Positions 23,641 through 34,897 of a stretch of DNA of 64,000 nt are shown here, one piece after another (position 1 is the stretch's first letter; every line of letters starts with the position of its first letter). The notes beneath the pieces were generated by a model. That model was not told the DNA's origin, ran no database searches, and saw only the letters and a program-made list of their open reading frames with translations. Made by a program: the position numbers and the translations under genes. Origin of the DNA: Hibiscus mutabilis (Eukaryota; Streptophyta; Magnoliopsida; Malvales; Malvaceae); contig CM033718.1 in assembly GCA_019671005.1 (NCBI GenBank), forward strand, positions 5,208,001 to 5,272,000. Direction: 5' to 3'.

Positions 23641-24023
23641 TGTAGCATCAACATGTCGATCAGCTTCTTTTCCTGCTCAGGCTATAACTTAGAGGAAATA
23701 ATTACAGACAATATATTATCGGTTCCCAAGTAAGCATATTTTAGTTGACCTGGCAATTGTTTCAACTCAAGAATCGGTGGTTGTTCAGTGGAGGGCTTTT
23801 CAAGTTTATCTTCCTTACCTAGGTAATCTAGTGGTTTAAAGTATGTACCTGGTCGATTGACTAACCAATTTGCCTCTTCTTGTTGTTCCTCATCGATCAG
23901 TTCTTCATACTACCCAGGTTCTTCTAGATCAGCAATGTAGTTGCCGAGAAAACTAATTTCCTCGTTGAAGTCAAACTCTACCGTGGCATGAAGAAGTTGA
24001 CATTCTTCTAGATCATCGGCATG

Positions 24024-24440
24024 CTAAAGTGTTTGGAATATATTTAGTTTAACTTGCTGGTCATTCACCATCATTGTGAGCTCTCCCTTTTCAACATCGA
24101 TCAAGGTTCTCCCTGTTGCTAAGAAGGGTCTCCCGAGAATGATAGGTGCATGCTCATCTGCTTCACAATCCAAAACAATAAAGTCAGTTGGAAAAATAAA
24201 TTTATCAACTTTTACCAGTATGTCTTCAATTTTTCCCTTTGGATGCATATAGGATCTGTCGGCTAGTTGTAGCATAACTGTTATAGGTCTTGCCTTCCCA
24301 ATTCCTAGTTTCTAGAAAACCAATTTAGGCATCAAGTTTATGCTTGCACCAAGGTCACATAATGCTTTCCCGACATAGTGGTTTCTGATGGAACAGGGTA
24401 TTGTGAAACTTCCGAGATCTTTCAACTCGGGTGGCATGCG
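24024..24440 (-). pseudogene. Element B protease
   Basis: The minus strand reads KALCDLGASINLMP (active-site segment, DLGAS form) at about 24330-24370, then a stop, then MLQLADRSYMHPKG, DFIVLDCEADEHAPIILGR and PFLATGRTLIDVEKGEL at 24024-24275. This is the Athila-type retropepsin. A TAG lies between the two parts. It would process the polyprotein. Confidence 0.82.
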
Positions 24441-25304
24441 ATTGTGCAACATGGCCATGCATCATTCTATTGCGGAAACTGTTTCAAACTTTCCTAGCCT
24501 TGTTCTTTTAGACACAATGTCTTTAAAAAACTTGGCATAGTTCGACATTTGTTCAATTGCCTCAACCAACAGCAAGTTGATATGGACTTGCTTTAGGATA
24601 TCAAGAAACTTCTTAAATTGATATTCTTGCTTTTTTTCGCTTCAACCTTTGTGAGAATAGTGGTGGAAGTCGGATATCTTCGATCCTTTCATTGGTCTAG
24701 AATCTGATTGATGGCATTACCGAGGCAACTGAAGTTGTCGAGGCATCGTCAGTTGCCGTGGCATGCTTATCATTGGTTGCCACGGCATGCACATCTCGGG
24801 CATGCTTATCGTTGGTTGTCGATGCTCATCTCGGGCATGCTTATCGTTGGTTGTCGCGGCATCGTCAACTGGGGTTGCCGTGACATTTCCTGGTTCAGCA
24901 TCTGAGGCTTTGCCGCTGAGTTCATCTTGTTCTTTTTGTGGAGTTTTGTTTGATGAGCGAGCTTGAGCCTCTTTAAGTTGCCGGCCACTTCTAGTGGTGA
25001 ACGCCTTACATTGCTCGTGGCTAGTTCCTCTTGCGACTTCAGTATCGCTGGGTAAACCTCCTTGCGGTCTGGTATTCAGGTTTTGAGCAAATTGTCCGAC
25101 TTGAGTTTCCAATGATTTGATTGCCGCCTCTTGGTTTTATAATCTCATCTCAGTCCTGTTAATAAAAGTATAAGTTCTTTTCATGAAGTTACTATTCTCA
25201 GCCATATAAGATTCAGTTTTTAACATAAAAGCATTGAGAGAATTTTCCAAAGAACTAGATGTTGTCGGTTGTTGCTGCGGCAACCGTTGCCGTGGCATAT
25301 TCTG
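24441..25304 (-). pseudogene. Element B gag-protease linker, repeat-rich
   Basis: The minus strand is readable in pieces: METQVGQFAQNLNTRPQGGL and QCKAFTTRSGRQLKEA are typical of the stretch after Athila gag. From about 24716 to 24900 the coding is taken over by diverged copies of a GTTGCC...GGCA(AC/TG) motif alternating with ATGCTTATC-type segments, giving repeated SMPRQP/ISMPEM peptides in one frame. This region is probably disordered and of no catalytic role. Confidence 0.6.
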
Positions 25305-26468
25305 CTAGAATCCTGATGCTTGTGCATTCTGATTGTTCTGGTTCATAGCGTTGTTGGGATTACTCCATGAAAAATCTGGCTGCTTCTTCCAAGCTGGATT
25401 GTATGTGTTGGACATCACATTGTTGTTTCGGTTGTAATTCCCCACATAAAAGCTGGATTCTGGATTCTGCGTACATTCAGAAGAATCATGGTTACCACCA
25501 CATAACTCACAAAAGAAATCTACTACCTTGACCTCATGTATGTTGTTTTGTTTCTGCATGTTCTAGACCATCTTGGTTAGAGTGGCCAATTGTGCCGAAA
25601 TTGAGTCTGATTATCCCAGTTCATGTATTGTGGCTTGGCGTCTAACTCCTCCTCTTCTCGCAGTTGTGAACTGATAATCATTCTTGGCGAGCCTATTCAG
25701 AATTTGCATTGCTTCTTTCGGTGACTTGTCTAGGAGTATGTCGTTTGCCGAGGCATCTAACATCATCCTTGTTGGTGTATTCGCAACGTTTTAAATCATT
25801 GTTACTTGTGTCCACACTGGGAATCCATGTAGGGGGCATTTGTGTAGAAGTTCTCTATATTGCTCCCAAGCCTCGTACATGGAATCATCATCTGCCTGCC
25901 GAAAAGAAGTAATTTCGTTACGAAGCTTATCGGTCAAATTTGTAGGATTAAATCGAGCAAGGAAATCACGACATAGATCGGTCCAAGATCCTATTGATCC
26001 GGCCAAAATACTATTCAACCATGCTTTCGCCCTATCCCTCAGTGAATAGGGGAATAATCTTAGTCGTAAAACATATGGGGTGACTCCTTGTATTTTGAAT
26101 GAGTTGCAAATCTCAAGGAAATATTTAAAATGTTGTCTTGCATCATTAGTTGTTGAACCGCCAAATTGACCAATTATGTTGATCATATTGAACATCACTA
26201 GTTTCAATTCAAAGTGGTCGGCTTCAATTTCAGGTGTGACAACTCCTGGATTAAGTCCTTTAAGATCTTCCTCAATATAGTCTCGAATAGTTTTATTTCG
26301 TGCAAGAATCACTCCTTCTCCTACTGGAACATCCTGATTGTTGTTGACATTCATATTGCCATCTTGATTAGCGATTGCTACTTTTAGCCTTTGTCTAAGT
26401 CTTTGCAAGGTTCGTTCAATTTCTGGATCAAAGGGATATTCTTGTGTAGTTGGTCTCGCCCTGGTCAT
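25305..26468 (-). pseudogene. Element B gag with zinc knuckle (broken)
   Basis: The start ATG at 26466-26468 opens MTRARPTTQEYPFDP, followed by the gag core: VLRLRLFPYSLRDRAKAWLN, SWTDLCRDFLARFNP, SFRQADDDSMYEAWEQYREL and LLHKCPLHGFP (25791-26468). A stop near 25791 and short breaks follow. The CX2CX3HX4C knuckle CELCGGNHDSSEC lies at about 25490-25520. The gag core wording is typical of Athila. It packages the element RNA. Confidence 0.87.
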
Positions 26469-26562
26469 ATACCAATGCAAAACCAAAGTTTATTAACCCT
26501 TCGAATCTTAAACAATAAAAATAAAAAGTGCAAGAAAATAAAAACAAAGTCACTATTGCCAG

Positions 26563-26580
26563 TCCCCGGTAACGGTGCCA
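26563..26580 (-). other. Element B primer-binding site (tRNA-Asp type)
   Basis: The minus strand reads TGGCACCGTTACCGGGGA, six bases inside the 5' LTR. It is close to the complement of the 3' end of plant tRNA-Asp, the usual primer of Athila elements. Confidence 0.75.
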
Positions 26581-26586
26581 AAAACT

Positions 26587-28075
26587 TGTTGCACGTAATA
26601 AGTGCTCCGCAATTGTGCAAGTGTACATGTCGCAAGTTATAGCATAAAAGATATCGTCTCCACAGGGATTGGTGCCACTTCAAGAATCTAGTCTCTTGCA
26701 CTGTAAAAGTAAAAGAACACAAGTAGATGATTGTAGGAGTTTAAACTAACAACTAAAGTAAAAGAGCAATAAAGTAAAAGAAGATGTAATCAAAAGAGAG
26801 AGAATAGGCCGGGTTATTGTGAGTTAATGTGTGATAGCCGATTAGATTGTCTTGGTAAAAGAGTGTAATGGCAACTCAGTTGCCATGGCAACTTGCGCAG
26901 TTGGGTTGCCTTGGCAACTAGTATAACGGTTGCCTGGGCAACTGTTGGGCGACTAGGCAGCAAACTTCAAGGTTCAGCAGAGCGTTCTTCAATGGTTTCT
27001 TCTTGTCCCTAAGTCGAAACTCTAGCTAATTGTGCATGCCTTGATAATACATCCATGTGTGAATCAAGGGTGAACAACAACCAATCTTGCGCATCTCTTA
27101 GCCGTTGAAATCCTTAAACTTATTCCTAAGTCGAATTAGTCTTCATCAATAGATTGAATAAAAACCATACTCATTCGTTTCTTGAATCTAACTCTCCCGA
27201 TATTAGATAAATAGATAGATTTACGAGATCCTCTCCCAATTCACTCGCAAACAAGAATAAAAACCAAGAATAAGTAAACCTTGAATTGAAAGTGCAAACT
27301 CTATTACCTAAACAAAATCCGACCATTTCTCACAACCACAAAACACAATAACCTTAGCCAATAGATTTAGTTCATGGCTAGGTTCCAAAGAAACACAAAA
27401 CAAAGTTTTTCCTAACATAAACCTAATCGAACAAGAAAGAAAAAGATGAAGATGTTTGAAGCCTCTTGTCGAATTCTCTCCCCCTTGCACATACATGGAG
27501 TTGACGGCTTGGTCCTCTATTTATAGGGCTAGGTCAAAGTCTTTCTTGAGGAGGAAGTTAAGTTGGAATTAAATACTTTTAAAGAATATAATTCTTTATT
27601 ATATTTAAATTCCTTCTAGATTTTCTCCTATCTTCTTGGGATTTAATCTCTCTTTGACCTCTTCATGGAAATCCAACTCCTTTAGGATTTAGCTTTGCTC
27701 CACGTCACACTTGATTTATCCAGTCATCAAATCCGGCTGCCACATCATCTTATCCATTCTTGTCGACAATTACCCTGGCAACTAGCTCAGCATATCCTTC
27801 ATGCACTGCCCTGGCAACTGCGTTGGCATCTCCTTCTTGTATTTTCCTGGCAACTGGTCCTAGCCTTGCACGGGCAACTAATTCTGCACACACAAAAACA
27901 ACTATCGGCAGCACCATTTTTCCACAAAATTAACCAAAATATGAAATCAAGCTTGTCCACCAAGGAAACAATGCAAACATGCATGAATGGCTAATAATGC
28001 AACTAATATGAGCCTAAGTCTAGCAATAATATGAGTAAAAAGGGTGAATAAAATAGTACTTTTAGACACTTAACA
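26587..28075 (-). repeat. Element B 5' LTR
   Basis: From TGTTGCACGTAATAAG to TTAACA on the plus strand, followed by CCTTC. The minus-strand TATA-type box CTATAAATAG is at 27518-27527. It carries the same set of GTTGCC palindromes as its partner LTR. Confidence 0.92.
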
Positions 28076-28080
28076 CCTTC

Positions 28081-29721
28081 CTCGTTCCTTTTCTTCCCCT
28101 ACAGCATGCTTGACTTCTTGATTCCACTGTTCGGGAGTATTTCTCAAATTAGCATTCTTAACAGCAGTTTGGAGCCTGATGAAGTCAACCCTTTGGATCT
28201 CAAACTTCTTTTCTAGGTCTTCATACAACTTCACTACTCGCTTCGTCTTCCCTTTATATTTTTCAACATCTAGGCCTGACTCAAACTTGTATTTCTAGCT
28301 CTACTCCTGTAAGGCTTCTATCTCTAGCTTAGCCATTCTTAACTCTTCTCTTAAGAAGTCAGCTTCTGTAGGGACTACCTTTAAGTGTTCTTCTAGAGAC
28401 TTGGCCTGTCCGAATGTAGGTGTTGTGACTTTGTCATTCATTCTCGTATGCATCCAAATGTCATAGTCCAAGGTGTACATGCAGTGGCTATCAGATTCTA
28501 GCTTCATGTGATAACAATGGTTCCATGCATTGCTGATTGTCTGAACCTTCTGTCTGAACTCACCTTGGAACTCAAATGCTGATGAGCCAAGACTAGTAGT
28601 GAATGGGATGAATTGTCGAGACCCAAACTGATGAGATATTAGCAAAGGAGCACATCTAATTCCTCCCCACAAACCTAGCAGCATTAGGAAGTTGTAATCT
28701 CCACATTTGTACAAAAGCTTGGTGTGACCCATCCAAGGAACCCTTCATCTGATGTCTTCGTCATGATGATCCCTGAATATATCAATCCATTTGTTCTTCT
28801 TAATAACAGGCCACTCATTTGCCAAAAATTCTCGAAGAGGTGAGAAGTTCGGGGAAAACACATTTGATAAAGCTAATGTCGAGCACTTCCAGAAATGGTT
28901 GGGGTCCAAACTTGTAGAAGAGGAGTACATCCTCTAAAACGAACACCTTTAACTTTTCGACAGACATTGAGAGAAATGAAAGTTTCTGCAAGTACGGCTG
29001 GTACCAGATTGACTCATTTCTTCAGTTGTTCAAGGAAATCAAGTAACGCCACATCAATGTTTCCTAGAACCTTCAGAAAGATGACTAAACCATAAATTAC
29101 AATGGCTAGGAGATCAACCCTCTTTTTTCTGTCGGGGTGGATCGAGATTATACTTCTGATGCTTGACCAAGGGAAATTAAAGGTGCTTCCCCTCTTTTGT
29201 ATCAACCCCTTAACCCAACCATCACTCATACTAGCAAGTGCCTGAAGCTTTGCATGTGGGTTTTTGTTTTTAGGTGGCTTGGCATAAACTCAGTTCTTCT
29301 TTACTTTGCACAGGTTGAAAAGGGCTAAGTACTCCTCAAATGTAGGCATCATGTCTTCTTTATTAAAAGTGAAGCAGCAATATCCCGAATTCCAGAATTG
29401 AACCAAGGCTTTCAGTAACTGCTCATCAACCTTCACGTACAAGAGATAGACTATGTCACCATAAACTTCATGGAACAACTGCTTGGTCTCATAATCAAAG
29501 TGCTCCCAGATTTCCTGTAATTCTTGCACATTGTTCTACTTGATGCTGATGTGGGCATATTTTGAAGTCTCTGTCTCATGATCGGCTAATAGACTGTCTC
29601 CAAATGTTCTCTTATTCACCTTGGACCAATGTTGGACCTTTGCATTCTCCTCTTCACTTTTCAAAATTTTTCCGTCCATAACAAGAGCTTTTCGAAGTTG
29701 AACAATGATTTTGAGAATCAA
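28081..29721 (-). pseudogene. Element A ORF1, N-terminal half (DUF7745-like)
   Basis: Minus strand, ATG at 29719-29721. Pieces at 29536-29721 (KVQHWSKVNKRTFGDSLL), 29290-29529 (MQELQEIWEHFDYETKQLF, YLLYVKVDEQLLKALVQFWN, CCFTFNKEDMMPTFEEYLAL), 29014-29229 and 28301-28732 (CTLDYDIWMHTRMND) align in order with an extra ORF common in gypsy elements of cotton relatives and annotated as DUF7745, related to the plant mobile domain. At least four stops or shifts interrupt it. The coiled-coil continuation is at 15661-16265 beyond element B. The function in the element is unknown. Confidence 0.65.
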
Positions 29722-30363
29722 CCCCTTCTAAATATGTAATAGTGTGGCATGAATGGTTATGCAAGACAACAAGACAAAGAGGAACACAAATTAGAATCAA
29801 GAAAACACAGAGATTTCAAAAATAATTCTGGGCAGCACATTCCAATACTCCAAGACATGTCTCCCTTCATTACTAAAACCCTAGGTTTTCCACATGGCTC
29901 TATTGGGGTGGGCTCTAAATTCTTAAACGGTTGAATTCTAAAAGGTACCCGAGTTGTCCTTGTTGTCCCCTACTAAGGGTAGCAAGGCCTCTGGTTCTCA
30001 CCCATTATAGGCTTCAAACGAACCAAGTTCGACTCAGGAGGACACACTTTATATGTCTTCTCGAATAATCAGTATCCTTACGAAGACATGAGGCATATGA
30101 ATCCCGAAGGTACTTACTAGGCTCATACGGAGAATCAATATTCTGACATGAGCAAAGCATTTTCCCCTCACTTAGCAATTGGGTAGAGCTCGAGAATAGA
30201 GCTTTTTGCAATTTTTTTAAAAAATGAGTAAAATAGAATTACATTCATTGAGTGGGCGAATAAATTGAAACCTTTGTGAACTTGCAAATTTCTTTTTCTA
30301 AAAACACTTTGAAAACAATTTGTGGCCTGGCCCTCTTTTGTTTTTTTTAAAAAAACAAAACTC
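29722..30363. other. Element A leader between primer-binding site and ORF1
   Basis: No coding frame that I trust. It sits between the primer-binding site and the first ATG of ORF1 and should form the transcribed leader of element A, with packaging signals I cannot identify. Confidence 0.5.
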
Positions 30364-30381
30364 TTCCCAGTGGAGTCGCCA
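30364..30381 (-). other. Element A primer-binding site
   Basis: The minus strand reads TGGCGACTCCACTGGGAA, three bases inside the 5' LTR. The TGG start pairs with the CCA tail of a tRNA. Ogre/Tat elements use a tRNA-Arg, and this looks compatible, but I have not matched it base by base to a tRNA. Confidence 0.65.
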
Positions 30382-30384
30382 AAC

Positions 30385-32758
30385 TGTCGCAACCCTTTTT
30401 CAAGAAGGTTTTGACGTTTTGGAAAACTTTGTAAAATCACGGAGTCGCCACCAATCTTTTTAAAAAAAGTGTGATTGGATTACTTTTAAAACAAGAGTAT
30501 TTTGATAAAACGTTTTGTTTATCAAAATTTCATTTTGGTCCACGGAAATAAAAGAATAGGTTCGGGAGTCAATTACGTGTGGGGAAGGATTAGCACCCCC
30601 ACAACGCCAAAAAATTTGTACCTAATTGATTTCAAAAGGACATTTTTAAAACTAGAATTTGCAAGTTCACAAAATTTCGATTTATTTGTCCGTAAAATGA
30701 ATGTAAATCTATTTTAACGGCCTTATCGCCCGGGAAATGAACTTTAATCACTGCCAATATTCCTGGCGCTAACCCGTCATTCTCGTTTGATAAGACACCG
30801 CATTAATTAAGTTTTTGCTTTTTAAACAAATAAACAGGAAAATTAAGTGTGTTAATGAATTTTAATTAGAGTCTAAATGGTGAATAATCCTAAAGAAATA
30901 TCTATATTCCTTTGAATTATTAAGATTTAAATATAATTAAGTGTATTTTATTGAAAATGAAGAATATTTTACAACATACATGTCACTAATCTAAGTTTTA
31001 AGTTCCTAATCTTAAAGTTTAGCATACATACAAATATATACATAAAAGGCATAAAAGAAATAATTAATTAAGTAAATAAAATAAATAACTAAGAAACTGT
31101 TAAGATTAAATAAAAAAAGGATTTTTTATATATTTTTTTAAAAAGGGAAATATGAATTAAGGACTAATTTGAAAGAAAACCAAAATGTGAGGGCAAATTC
31201 GAAAATAATCAAAAGTTTGGTGCTGAATTGAAAGGAAAAAAGGACGAAAATGAAACAATTGAAAACTGGAGAGCTGCGGCACCAGATCCGGGAAAGTAAG
31301 GCGCGGGTTATATCCGGTTTCGGGTCGGGTCAAACGGGTCACTATAAATAGCTATTATAATAAACATGTTTCATTTTTTCCTTATTCACCAAAATAGATC
31401 AAACACCCCTCCCTTTAAATCCTCTGTCGAGTTCATCATGTTCTTCATTTTATGAAGAACACGATGAACATCCGTCGTGCCAGCCGCCGTTGTCGGCGTC
31501 GAATTTCCCAGATTCTGGCGATGTTTCGAACCAAAAAAAGGTAAAATAATTATTTTCTCCTTTATTTAAACTGAAATTGAAAGTAAATAGATAGGGAAAA
31601 TTACCAGAAATTGCTTATCTTTATTGTTTATGAATGATGATTACAAACTGCTTGCTCCTATGAACTTCGAATGCTATTGCTATGTGTGATTTCTCTCTGG
31701 AATTGTTGTTGTTGTTTGCAATGATTTACAGTGCTATTTATAGTACAAGGAATGCTTGAACATTAAGCACAAATCCCTAATTTCTTCCCTAGATTATCTT
31801 TTATTTGATTCGGATTGCTTGATCTTTGCCAGAGGCTTCAATTTATGGATTAACCCTTTCCATTTTGCTTCTGATTTTGATTCTGATTTGCCTTTTGCAT
31901 CTTTGTCCATATCCGATTGTAACTTGATTTTTGCTAGGGCACCAATTTAGGGATTTAATTCCCCTTTGAATTTCTGGGCTCTAATCTAGGGATTTAACCC
32001 TCGTGTTCCTCTGTTTACATGTTTCTGATGATTCAAACGACGCCGGTAAGGAACGATCAGAGCGAGTGAAGCGTTGAAGAAGATGAAGTGATCGGCCGGA
32101 GCTGAAATTTCGTGTGCGTGGCTGCCACGCACGAGTGGTGATCCGCGTGATATACCCCGAAGCAATCTGGGCCATTGGATAGCATCCTGATCGAACGGAT
32201 GAGAAGCTGAGGTGCTATATCATCCCCAGCTGGCATGATCTACACCGTTGGATCTGCCCTTTGATCCAACGATCTTGCGTCAGTTGTGCAAGAGAATGAA
32301 ACGGGATTAGGGTTCTTTTGGGGTTATAAACAGGCCAGTCGGCCTTTTGTATATTGGACTCGTATGTTTTTTTTATTAATGGATTCTGATTTAAATGGAC
32401 CTTTTATTTATTCTCTAATTACAATTAGGCTATGTGTTTCCATGCTTTTTTTGGGTTTTATAACTTATTATATTAACTACTAACTAATACACAATCTATG
32501 TTAATTTTGACTACCTTATCAATCATGCTAATATATAACAACTATATACGGTACATTAATAATTCTAATATACTAACAATTATACACATTGTATAAGACC
32601 TAAATTATTCTAATACTAGCATGAATATTTACAACCATAATATATTAACTATGTTATCAACTATATGACACCTAACTATACTATCAATAACATTAATATT
32701 TACAACTATTACAATACATTAACATAACTAAAACAAAGGTGAAAATCTTGTGACAACA
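30385..32758 (-). repeat. Element A 5' LTR
   Basis: From TGTCGCAACCC to GTGACAACA on the plus strand, followed by GATAC. The minus-strand TATA-type box CTATAAATAG is at 31734-31743. It is homologous over its full length to 3839-6228. Confidence 0.92.
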
Positions 32759-32763
32759 GATAC

Positions 32764-33285
32764 CTATGTCCGATGTTCAATAGCAATAACGATGACAATG
32801 ACAATGTTCAATACTCGATGTGATAACTTACCAATGCTTACCACAATGTCTGATAAGTGATTCGATGTAATAATCCTTAACAATGGGGTTGCAATGATAA
32901 TTCTATTAATGATGAAGTCGGGAAAGGCACCTAGCCTAATCCCAAGACTATGACTACACTCACTTCGTTATTCCGAAGCCTTCAAGGCTCTCGGATAGTA
33001 ATCCCCTTGTTCCTAGCTTTTGTTGGTGAAGGTGGATGATCTCTACCAACTCCTTTAGCTAGATAAAAACAATAGGATTTGGTTAGATTCAATATTACGA
33101 TACGGAAATCAATATAACGATATCAAAATCAATATCAAAGCTCAAAATAGCTATTAGCTAGCAATTCATAAGGTCCTTAATTAATAATTTGACTCAATTA
33201 GAGTCTAATATCAATACAATGGACCTTGTGGTCAATCATCAATACAATATTTAAACATTTTTATCTATATATTTTCGGTGTTACA
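32764..33285. mobile_element. Solo LTR C, right part
   Basis: It continues the caatga-rich low-complexity tract cut off at 3838 and ends GGTGTTACA, the inverse of the TGTAACACC start at 2017. The preceding GATAC (32759-32763) is the second copy of the element A duplication. Confidence 0.6.
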
Positions 33286-33554
33286 TTCAACATTAGTACC
33301 GTAAATCAACTATAATAATCTATATATTAATAGGTAAAATTTGGGAAAGTTACTCATTAATACATTAGCATATAGTATCAGTTTACATGTGTTAACAATT
33401 TGAAAAATTGTAAATCTACTATGACAAGTACAATTAACTTTCACAACTTCACCAACATTAGCATACAGGCTCTTGAAGCAGCTGCAGTTCCTCTCTAAGC
33501 ATTCTTGCTGTACAATATACAAACATAATCAGTACTTACACTAGAAATAGAAAA

Positions 33555-33862
33555 TTGTTCATGCTTAGAAATAACTTCCCCACAATTAACAAGGTTGTCA
33601 CAAATGGATTTGATCTTCTTAAGATAATCACTCATAGAGTGTTTCAGATATTAGATGCAGTACTGAGGCCAATTAGATGTGGCAAAACACTCACATTGAT
33701 AGTAGATAACAACCATGTAGCCAGAACACCATTTTGCTCTTCAAAAAATCCAAAGTTAGGATTTATACAAACACTACCATTAACAGCAACATATTGAGGA
33801 TGAGAAGCAACCTTAGAGTCTATAAACCTTAACAACCTATGAATTTTTATAGTAAGATACAC
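33555..33862 (-). pseudogene. Copia-type gag fragment
   Basis: The minus strand reads VAVNGSVCINPNFGFFEEQN then GVLATWLLSTINVSVLPHLI, which matches the UBN2/gag-polypeptide region of Ty1/copia elements (…WLLSTIxxSVLPHLxG…). No LTR or pol is seen around it. A frame at 33310-33522 downstream is cysteine-rich (ECLERNCSCF), but I do not recognise it. Confidence 0.5.
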
Positions 33863-33990
33863 CTACTAATGCCACAACAAATAATTGAGGCCATCTAAAT
33901 TTTTTCTAGAAAATTGTTTGGAATTTTCTTGTATTTTTTCATGTTTGAATTGGGTTTCCTAAACTGAGAATCTGTTATCATATGTTTTAG

Positions 33991-34353
33991 AAGAAGGAAC
34001 AACCAAGTGGCAACTTAATTGTGTTTGGAAAGAAACTTTATGTGAAAGAAGATGTAAGTTTTATGTATATTTGACTTGATTTTCTGCGAATTTGTCAATT
34101 TAAAAGTTAATTTAATGTTAATGTTGTTCTTATTTTGCAGACTAGTGATTTAGTGGAAGAATTGGGCCGTGTAAATGCAGAAAACAAGAAGCTAACAGAA
34201 ATATTAGCAGCAATGTGTGAGAGCTACAATGCTTTGCAAAGTCAGGTGATGGATTTGATGAGCAAAAACCCAGAAAAAGAGCTTAGCCCTTCAAAGAAGA
34301 GAAAATTTGAAAAGGGTGAACCTCTACCTTCGGCCTTGGGCAGTTTCCAGTGA
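33991..34353 (+). pseudogene. Captured fragment of a group IIa WRKY transcription factor gene
   Basis: Two pieces joined by a canonical intron (gtaagt at 34054, ttttgcag ending at 34140). The second exon reads LVEELGRVNAENKKLTEIL, then AMCESYNALQSQVMDLM and SKNPEKELSPSKKRK. This is the leucine-zipper coiled coil and basic stretch typical of WRKY18/40/60-type proteins. The frame is kept across the intron (phase 0). Upstream there is a stop at 33988-33990 and downstream the frame ends at 34351-34353, before any WRKYGQK motif or zinc finger. It cannot bind W-boxes. It lies between the solo LTR and the CACTA-like arm, suggesting transposon capture. An alternative is a relic of a local WRKY gene broken by insertions. 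Confidence 0.7.
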
Positions 34354-34897
34354 TTGGAGTGTCGAACGACGAATCCCAACGGTGGGGGGAGGCGAGCCTA
34401 CGCCACAGTGATAGACATATCTCAAAATCAAGCCCATCCGACGATCGAATTCTCGGATAGGCGTTGAATAAGTTCGAAGCACTCAAGGGCTTACTCGTTC
34501 ATGACTTTTGGCATTTTCTGATGACCGGAGACTCCAACCGAAGATCCCGACGGTGATGATAAAGGTGGGATGGTGGATAATCACATAGCTCATTCCAGCG
34601 ATGATCCAACGGTAGAAGAAACTGATTTTCGGTGAAGAAGCTCGTCGGCTCCAAGGCGGTTTTGTGATGTTTGAAACCATTTTTGGATATTTTGATCTAT
34701 TGGAAGGGAATAGGACGATGAGATGAGCCTTTTGGTGGTGACGATAGCTGGAGAGTAGCACCAGAGCGTCAACAGTGGTGGTGAAGGTAAAGACGGACGT
34801 TTTGTTAAAGTTAAGGAAAATGGTTGTCTTGTTATAAGGAAGAAGACGAAAGCTTAAGTATTAAAATCTCTTGATTTTAATCTTTTATTCCATTTTC
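34354..34897. other. Unassigned block between the WRKY fragment and the CACTA-like arm
   Basis: GC-richer than its surroundings, with short open frames on the minus strand (34283-34486, 34483-34761) that I do not recognise. Phrases such as cgaacgacgaatcccaacgg and ccaaccgaagatcccgacgg recur, suggesting an internal duplication of roughly 150-170 bp. It could be more captured DNA or noncoding element sequence. Confidence 0.35.

Larger units (their letters stand above)
16271..28075 (-). mobile_element. Element B: Athila-type Ty3/gypsy retrotransposon, minus strand, nested in ORF1 of A
   Basis: Size 11,805 bp, with LTRs of 1,486 and 1,489 bp and a CCTTC duplication. On the minus strand the order is 5' LTR, tRNA-Asp-type primer-binding site, gag with zinc knuckle, protease, RT, RNase H, integrase, a third ORF, polypurine tract and 3' LTR. 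The primer site, the FMDDFSVFG form of the RT active site and the ORF after integrase place it in the Athila lineage. The coding regions carry scattered stops and frameshifts. The element is full of a GTTGCCNNGGCAAC palindrome (separate entry). Confidence 0.9.
3839..32758 (-). mobile_element. Element A: Tat/Ogre-type Ty3/gypsy retrotransposon, minus strand, interrupted by element B
   Basis: Two LTRs of 2,390 and 2,374 bp bound the element and are flanked by GATAC. Without the nested element B (11,805 bp plus duplication) it is about 17.1 kb. Read on the minus strand the order is 5' LTR, primer-binding site, leader, ORF1, gag, protease, RT, RNase H, archaeal-type RNase H, integrase, long 3' noncoding region with a minisatellite, polypurine tract, 3' LTR. 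A large size, an extra ORF upstream of gag and a second RNase H are marks of the Tat/Ogre group. Every coding domain has stops or frame breaks, so this copy is dead. Confidence 0.9.

Noticed and set aside
24708..24966. Cys/His-rich plus-strand frames that look like small secreted peptides
   Set aside because: They are the antisense reading of the GTTGCC palindrome repeats in element B.
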